DNA of 64,000 nt from Pseudoalteromonas piscicida. Lineage in GTDB: Bacteria > Pseudomonadota > Gammaproteobacteria > Enterobacterales > Alteromonadaceae. Position numbers and translations under genes: made by a program. The notes below the pieces were generated by a model. The model had not been told where the DNA came from. It saw nothing but the letters and a program-made list of their open reading frames with translations, and did no database searches. The first letter of the stretch is position 1; the number at the start of each line of letters is the position of its first letter. Below, piece after piece: positions 59,635 to 64,000 of this stretch. The stretch lies in NCBI RefSeq assembly GCF_000238315.3, contig NZ_CP011925.1:372001-436000 (forward strand), given 5' to 3'.

Positions 59635-60510
59635 CTACTCAACAGTGATATCTTGATGTCCGACTTCTGTCCAAGAGTTGTCAATCCACCTGATCTTCGC
59701 TACAACACGAAATTGTCCTGGTTGATTGAAATAGGCAACTGCGCGAGCGCTCCTAGAAATTTCCCCTCCCGATAGCGCATAATTATTGTCACTTAACTCA
59801 GACAATGTATAAATAGCATCTGATGAACGGTTTGAAGAGTCATACTTCTTCATATTAAACAAAAAGTTACCATTTGCGTCATGTACTGCCAAAGCGATAT
59901 GCCTAAAATGGTACGGGGTACTATTCGTTATGTTCTTAACTTTAAATTGGGCGTCAAAGTTTGGTCTAGATATTGTTGCATCAGGATCGGCTGCTATTCT
60001 GTGTCCGCTCACCCAAAAGTCTTGTACTCGCATACCTAGCAGATAATTATTAAAAAAACTGCGATTACGCACTATGCCATTAGGATACTGATTATTCGAC
60101 TCGCAGTTTTGTTCTTGCACTGTGAGATTGTTACCATCAATATTTGCCACCCAAGCAACATGTCCGTAATCTCCATTACGACTATCTCTGATAGCAACAC
60201 TGTTTAATGCGGGCTCTCTTCTGTAAATATAGCCTGATGATTTATTGATGGCCTTATAAGAGTCGACATCCCAACGATATGCATGTCTGGGGTAATCGTT
60301 TAATTGTAATGAGTGACCCCATACATCTTTTGCTTTTTTCCAAGCGAACCAAGTGCAATTTCCTTCTACTTCATCTGCAGATGTACAACAAGGAAAAGGG
60401 TTATTAATAGAGGTTTGTCCACCGCAGTAGTCAACTGCTTGTGATTGCGATGCAAAAAATCCGATTGAGGCTAACAAGATTGATTGCTTTAAATTCCGAC
60501 TTTTTTTCAT
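59635..60510 (-). CDS. Secreted CHAP-domain protein
   Basis: 291 residues from the ATG at 60510, after AAGGAATAACAGCT; the longer frame has no signal. Signal peptide residues 1-25 ('MKKSRNLKQSILLASIGFFA' then 'SQSQA'). A CHAP (NlpC/P60-like) amidase domain covers about 45-150: Cys52 in 'GNCTWFAWKKA', His117 in 'GDYGHVAWV' and Glu133 in 'VQEQNCESN' form the catalytic set. Such enzymes cut peptidoglycan peptides or glutathionyl amides. The C-terminal ~110 residues form a beta-rich domain ('FDAQFKVKNITNSTPYHFRH') of Ig-like look, possibly for binding. The role could be lysis of other bacteria or wall remodelling. It is divergent from the broken HTH-NBR1 gene. Confidence 0.85.
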   Translation of the reverse strand: MKKSRNLKQSILLASIGFFASQSQAVDYCGGQTSINNPFPCCTSADEVEGNCTWFAWKKAKDVWGHSLQLNDYPRHAYRWDVDSYKAINKSSGYIYRREPALNSVAIRDSRNGDYGHVAWVANIDGNNLTVQEQNCESNNQYPNGIVRNRSFFNNYLLGMRVQDFWVSGHRIAADPDATISRPNFDAQFKVKNITNSTPYHFRHIALAVHDANGNFLFNMKKYDSSNRSSDAIYTLSELSDNNYALSGGEISRSARAVAYFNQPGQFRVVAKIRWIDNSWTEVGHQDITVE

Positions 60511-60711
60511 AGCTGTTATTCCTTCGGTTTGAATTGAACGAGAAATATCATGACATATCACACTCTCGCAGAGCGTGGAATTGTGTGTCCGAGCATCTGT
60601 CCGAAAGAGTCGTTGTTATAAAGAAAAATTATAACCACTAAAAACAGTTGGTTATGTGTTTTTGTTACATATGATATAATTGTGTTATATTTTTGTTTTT
60701 GTGTTAGATGC

Positions 60712-61467
60712 GTGTCGAATTTAAAGGATAAAATAAGACAAAGTGCGAAAGCTCGTAGCATGCAAATGAAACAAGTGATCTACGACTGTCAATGTAGCCA
60801 ATCCCACTTTTATAAAGTATTGGCAGGTAAGCGCCCTCTGAATGAGCATATTCGTAAATATCTTGCTCAGCTTTTAAGTGTAAGTGAGGAAGAGCTTGAG
60901 GACTTAATATGTAATAAGTCCCCAGTAAGAAAAGAGGCACCACATTATGCAGGCAAAGTAACCAAAAACCATAAAGCGATTACCTGGAAACGCACTTTGA
61001 TCACTATCATTTTCCTCAGTGTGTTGCTTTTATCGTATCTGTTTGAAGATATTAAACCACTTGTTGTTGAGTCTAGGTATTCAACGAATTCAGAAATCCA
61101 AGATATTCCGATCTTTGTCAAAGACGTGACAATTCCCGATGGGACAGCAATACCGGTTAATACTGAGTTTGTTAAAATTTGACGTATTAAAAATGGTGGA
61201 GGGGTGATGTGGTCAGGGCGTTATTTACAGCGTATGACGATTGCTTCACAAGGCTTATGTCAAAGTCCAAATCGAATACCTATCCCAGAAACTGCACCAG
61301 GAGAAGTCATAGATTTAGAGGTCACCTTCAAAACACCATCGCTACCAGGGTCGTGCAGAACTGATTGGAAAATGGTAGACGATCGAGGAAAACTAATTTA
61401 CCCAACACTCAGTGGACTTTACAGTATTGTTCAAGTCGTGCAGATTCAACAAAGAGCATATGATTAA
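60712..61467 (+). pseudogene. HTH - membrane helix - NBR1-Ig-like protein, interrupted by an in-frame TGA
   Basis: One 251-codon frame from the GTG at 60712 with a single TGA at 61180-61182. Order: Cro/C1-type HTH at residues 1-65 ('CSQSHFYKVLAGKRPLNEHI'), a membrane helix near 105-122 ('TLITIIFLSVLLLSYLF'), then an Ig-like domain of the kind named after human NBR1 ('DVTIPDGTAIPVNTEFVKI', stop, 'RIKN...VMWSGRYLQRMT', 'PGEVIDLEVTFKTPSLPGSC', 'DWKMVDDRGKLIYP'). The stop stands where the family has a conserved Trp (TGG), so one base change explains it, or TGA is read as Trp. After the stop there is no decay. A GTG at 61204 could restart only a fragment. Confidence 0.7.
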
Positions 61468-61479
61468 ATTCATTAAGGA

Positions 61480-62253
61480 TCATGGGGTTTGTTTGAGCTG
61501 CTCGATGCGTTGCTCAAAGCTTGGGTGTGTGCTTAACCAACTATGCTGTTCGTCGCTTTCCTTGGCGAGTTTTTCGAATATAGAGATCATCGCATCATTA
61601 TTACCATACAGCGTCATTAGCTTGTTGTGCGCGTACAAATCAGCCTCGAGTTCAGCGTGCTGAGAGTAATTTTGGTTGATGCCTAACATTGCGCCCTGCA
61701 TCATAAGATCTGAGAGCGCAGAGATGTCACCCAATACGACACTCAAACTGACAAATACGATAGACGAGCTCACAAGAGATTCCATTACGTGATTATGCTC
61801 GACATGACCAATCTCGTGGAGTAACACTGCGCTAAGCTCTTGCTGAGTCGATGCTAGTTCGACCATGTTATCGGTGATCACAATGGTACCATTGGCCAAT
61901 GCCATGGCGTTGGCTTTATCTTTCCACTGCCTAAATTCAAGTTTAAATTCACGTTCACTCGATGCATTGGCGCCAAGCAATGAGACAAATAAAGCGCGAG
62001 TCTCTTGCTGTTTGATTTCACTTAATTTTGATTCAGAAAATTCCGAGTTATCTAGCTCGTTTAGGCTTCCTTCGTCGATGATTTGGTAGATTTGTTTGGG
62101 CAATGAGGCCGAGATCTCTTTAGCGAAGTAAGGCACGCCTTTGGTATAAAACTGATAACCACTAAATAAAACGACCACAACCGTGGCCGCTATAATCCAA
62201 AGCCACTGCGTTTCTTTAGATTGCTTGATTCTGTTGTGTATCTTTGAGCTCAT
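61480..62253 (-). CDS. M48-family zinc metallopeptidase
   Basis: 257-residue membrane-bound peptidase. One N-terminal helix (residues 17-36, 'WLWIIAATVVVVLFSGYQFY') anchors it. The zinc motif is 'AVLLHEIGHVEHNHVMESLV' (H-E-x-x-H) with the third ligand Glu in 'SQHAELEADLYAHNKLM'. This fits the periplasmic M48 group (BepA/LoiP-like), which degrade misfolded outer-membrane proteins. It is the last gene of a four-gene unit and overlaps the TM2 gene by 38 bases. Confidence 0.9.
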   Translation of the reverse strand: MSSKIHNRIKQSKETQWLWIIAATVVVVLFSGYQFYTKGVPYFAKEISASLPKQIYQIIDEGSLNELDNSEFSESKLSEIKQQETRALFVSLLGANASSEREFKLEFRQWKDKANAMALANGTIVITDNMVELASTQQELSAVLLHEIGHVEHNHVMESLVSSSIVFVSLSVVLGDISALSDLMMQGAMLGINQNYSQHAELEADLYAHNKLMTLYGNNDAMISIFEKLAKESDEQHSWLSTHPSFEQRIEQLKQTP

Positions 62254-62602
62254 CTAGTACTTCTCGCATTACATCGATGTTGTATTTTCTCACTATTTTT
62301 TGGCTGTTAAATAACTGAGGTAGCTCAATTAAACACACTAAAATTAGCAGAACCCAGCCATAAAAGAGAATAAATACAAGCCCTAAGAGCATCAAGGTGA
62401 GGTTAATTACACCTCGTGCTGTTTTACCCAGATAAAAGTGATGTAAACCTGCGGCAAAGAAGTAATTGAGTACGGCGTAAGTATCAGGATCTTTTACTAG
62501 CTGTTCTTCTAGTTGGTAGTACTGCTTGCGCGCTTCAGGACTTAGCTGAGCAACTTGGTTCCTCAACGCTTCTTCTTGTTCTCTTAATGCTATTTCGTCC
62601 AT
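62216..62602 (-). CDS. TM2-domain membrane protein
   Basis: 128 residues. A cytoplasmic helical start ('EALRNQVAQLSPEARKQYYQ') is followed by a TM2 domain: 'VLNYFFAAGLHHFYLGKTAR' (the G-x-H-x-F-Y-x-G signature between helices) and 'GVINLTLMLLGLVFILFYGW', and then a charged tail. TM2 proteins have two helices and no established biochemical role. It overlaps the M48 peptidase gene by 38 bases, so the two are translated together. Confidence 0.8.
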   Translation of the reverse strand: MDEIALREQEEALRNQVAQLSPEARKQYYQLEEQLVKDPDTYAVLNYFFAAGLHHFYLGKTARGVINLTLMLLGLVFILFYGWVLLILVCLIELPQLFNSQKIVRKYNIDVMREVLDELKDTQQNQAI

Positions 62603-62621
62603 GCAAACTCCTAGGATTAGG

Positions 62622-62858
62622 TTACGGTAGGGGGTCTGACTTTATTTCAATACAATCTGGGTCATTGCAGCGCTTGATACGGCAAAAGCCGATACGCACG
62701 CCTTTAAAGAAGCCGTATTTTTCGATTGCTTGATAGGTATATTCAGAACATGACGGCGTAAAATTACAACTTATATTGAAGTGGGCTTTTGCTCCACCAT
62801 TCGCTTGATAGCGGCGAATGGCAGACAGAGCAAAGCGTTTAAGCACGTTTACGACCAA
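62622..62858 (-). CDS. yidD: YidD-like membrane insertion factor
   Basis: About 78 residues; the start is uncertain (TTG at 62858, or a GTG at 62846 that gives a more usual N-terminus). YidD hallmarks are 'FTPSCSEYTYQAIEKYGFFK' (P-S-C-S-x-Y) and 'RIGFCRIKRCNDPDC'. YidD helps YidC insert inner-membrane proteins. The normal yidD sits in the rnpA-yidC cluster near the origin; here the context is TM2, M48 and DUF4177 genes, so this may be a second copy. It overlaps the DUF4177 gene end by about 20 bases. Confidence 0.82.
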   Translation of the reverse strand: MVVNVLKRFALSAIRRYQANGGAKAHFNISCNFTPSCSEYTYQAIEKYGFFKGVRIGFCRIKRCNDPDCIEIKSDPLP

Positions 62859-63063
62859 GTGTTAAGATCACGGCTTCGCGGCTCCAAAACAGCATAAAAC
62901 GTTTGTTTTCGATAACTTGGAAAACAAGCTGCCAGCCATCTTGCGCTTCCATATTTAAAGTTGCTTCAAGCTTTTTTAACGGTAATCCACTTGAGCCAAG
63001 TAATAGTGTGCCGCAGCCACCTTCAACTACATGGATAACTTTATATTCGTCGTATTGGGTCAT
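62839..63063 (-). CDS. DUF4177-like small protein
   Basis: 74 residues, cytoplasmic. 'DEYKVIHVVEGGCGTLLLGS', 'LPLKKLEATLNMEAQDGWQL' and 'VFQVIENKRFMLFWSREAVI' give the DUF4177 pattern (strand, helix with N-x-x-x-x-x-G-W, strands). Function unknown. First gene of the unit leading to YidD, TM2 and M48. Its ATG is only 20 bases from a MITE (63083-63349), so the promoter lies inside or on the edge of that element. Confidence 0.75.
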   Translation of the reverse strand: MTQYDEYKVIHVVEGGCGTLLLGSSGLPLKKLEATLNMEAQDGWQLVFQVIENKRFMLFWSREAVILTLGRKRA

Positions 63064-63082
63064 AATACATCCCTGATTTAAT

Positions 63083-63349
63083 TAGGGCCTGTTGACCTTT
63101 CAAGTTTGTTTTTGCAGCAGTTTGATTGGTATTTATACAAGGCAGAGCCTGCGTAGCATAGTTATTCTATGTAAGTTAGGCGATAACACAGTAGAAATGC
63201 CAATCAAGCGCTGCCCTTTGGGTTCCCCTGAGTGCGCTTTGTTCATTGTTGCTCAACTTTTGCCTAGATTACTAGGCGACAAGTCGAGCGTCGCGATCAA
63301 AACACACTCAGGAGAACAAAAATCAAACAGCAAAGGTCAACAGGCCCTA
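63083..63349. mobile_element. MITE family A, copy 3 (267 bp incl. flanking TA)
   Basis: Same length as copy 1. Left end GGGCCTGTTGACCTTT and right end AAAGGTCAACAGGCCC are a perfect 16-bp inverted repeat, flanked by TA. It is the best-preserved copy, so probably the most recent. It lies directly upstream of the DUF4177 start codon on the minus strand. The open frame within it is not a gene. Confidence 0.85.
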
Positions 63350-63438
63350 GAGTAAGTGAGATTTTATTCTATAGGAGCCAAGTAATCGCGACAATAGCGA
63401 TTTCGTTGTTATTTTTTTAATTACAACAAAGTTTGATA

Positions 63439-64000
63439 TTACTCATAAATAAAGCAAGACGTTACCCCAAGTGACCACTCTACAACGGCTTCAGCATGAA
63501 GCTTGGTAGTGTCGTAAAGAGGAACTTGAGTATGCACTTGTTGAACGAGCAAACCTATTTCTGTGCAACCTAAAATTACCCCTTCAGCCCCTTGTTGATA
63601 GAGTGCATCGATGATGTCTAGATAAGTTTGCCTTGAGCTTGCGTTGACTTCACCGCAACATAATTCGTCATAAATTATGTCGTGAACCAAAGCTTGCTGG
63701 TCCCCATCAGGTGTTATGACCTCAATGCCGTGAAGGTCTTGCAATCGTGCTTTATAAAAGTCTTGCTGCATCGTAAACCTCGTACCTAATAGTGCGATGC
63801 GTTTTACGCCGTCGTCTTTAAGTCGCTTCGCGGTTGCGTCGGCAATATGCAGTACCGGTAATCCTGACGCTGCGCTAATTTCATCTGAAATTTTATGCAT
63901 GGTGTTGGTACAGATCACAATGGCATCTGAGCCTGCAAGCTTCAACGACGTAGCAGCGCCTGCCAAAATGGTGGTCATTTTCTGCCAATCACCAGCTGCT
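63439..64000 (-). CDS. Aspartate/glutamate racemase family protein, 5'-truncated by window edge
   Basis: The frame is open to the window end ('AAGDWQKM' before the internal ATG at 63978), so the first 40-50 residues are outside. PLP-independent amino-acid racemase of the Asp/Glu/hydantoin family. The first catalytic Cys region is 'GSDAIVICTNTMHKISDEIS' and the second 'QGAEGVILGCTEIGLLVQQ', so both active-site Cys are present. It resembles YgeA/RacX broad-range racemases. D-amino acids serve wall remodelling or biofilm signals; substrate not predictable. Confidence 0.9.
   Translation of the reverse strand, partial: AAGDWQKMTTILAGAATSLKLAGSDAIVICTNTMHKISDEISAASGLPVLHIADATAKRLKDDGVKRIALLGTRFTMQQDFYKARLQDLHGIEVITPDGDQQALVHDIIYDELCCGEVNASSRQTYLDIIDALYQQGAEGVILGCTEIGLLVQQVHTQVPLYDTTKLHAEAVVEWSLGVTSCFIYE

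Noticed and set aside
61204..61467. Separate short gene starting at GTG 61204
   Set aside because: It is in the same frame as the upstream HTH gene and supplies the second half of one Ig-like domain, so it is the 3' part of an interrupted gene.
63050..63115. A hybrid promoter formed by MITE copy 3 for the DUF4177 operon (TTGAAA-17-TAAATC on the minus strand)
   Set aside because: The start of transcription would fall inside or after the ribosome site, so this reading is not workable; the promoter remains unknown.
1..64000. tRNA, rRNA, riboswitch and integrase attachment sites
   Set aside because: I looked for conserved tRNA arms, 16S/23S stretches, common riboswitch cores and tRNA-end duplications and saw none that I could support by eye; covariance-model searches (tRNAscan-SE, Infernal) would be decisive.

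Overview
The window is about 64 kb of AT-rich (roughly low-40s % GC by eye) Gram-negative chromosome. Gene content fits a marine gammaproteobacterium of the Alteromonadales, most likely Pseudoalteromonas. Pointers are a secreted GH19 chitinase, many exported proteins and lipoproteins, MHYT/HD-GYP and MCP signalling, a DUF2999 protein, dense short palindromic repeats and Zur-type boxes. This assignment is inference from content; no rRNA or tRNA gene was seen.

Layout. 1-3.2 kb: end of an FtsX-type ABC permease and an AttH/CrtC-like lipoprotein. 3.3-7.6 kb: an MHYT hybrid histidine kinase coupled to an HD-GYP response regulator. 7.7-10.4 kb: three tandem outer-membrane beta-barrel paralogues, the third with an in-frame stop. 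10.5-18.9 kb: oxidoreductase plus acetyltransferase, chitinase, RNA methyltransferase, DUF2999, DUF3667, a beta-propeller lipoprotein and an EamA transporter. 19.1-23.3 kb: nucleoside salvage, with nupC-udk divergent from deoB-deoD over an intergenic region holding two copies of the same palindrome. 23.4-31.3 kb: TPR and solute-binding proteins, a ferredoxin-NADP reductase, and a kinase/regulator/deacetylase-like operon. 31.6-34.3 kb: a chemoreceptor interrupted by a stop codon inside its HAMP domain. 34.8-48.9 kb: DoxX-like, hydrolases, M1 aminopeptidase, a PhoD-like phosphatase with fibronectin-II-like modules, MgtC, YqaE, LysE, a probably Zur-controlled zinc-binding lipoprotein and CorA.

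49.3-54.5 kb holds the most unusual feature. Five tandem paralogues join an N-terminal XRE-type helix-turn-helix domain to a multi-pass membrane domain. The last three have identical DNA-binding heads and clearly different membrane domains; the second is split into separate HTH and membrane proteins. The first, second and third each carry the same promoter block, with a 17-bp spacer, about 72 bp before the ATG. This looks like a family of membrane-anchored regulators with one DNA output and several sensory inputs. I do not recognise it as a described system.

54.6-64 kb: a Fic/antitoxin pair, a DUF7000-like protein, a LysR/DJ-1/alcohol dehydrogenase unit, a CHAP-domain protein, an HTH-membrane-NBR1-Ig protein broken by a TGA in place of a conserved Trp, an operon of DUF4177, YidD, TM2 and M48 peptidase genes, and a 5'-truncated aspartate/glutamate racemase.

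Two repeat families run through the window. One is a 267-bp MITE with GGGCCTGTTGACCTTT ends flanked by TA (three copies, one carrying a 50-bp double-hairpin insert). The other is a nested palindromic element with TAACCTGAG ends (one full, one internally deleted, one half copy). Three genes carry a single in-frame stop, which deserves checking at read level.
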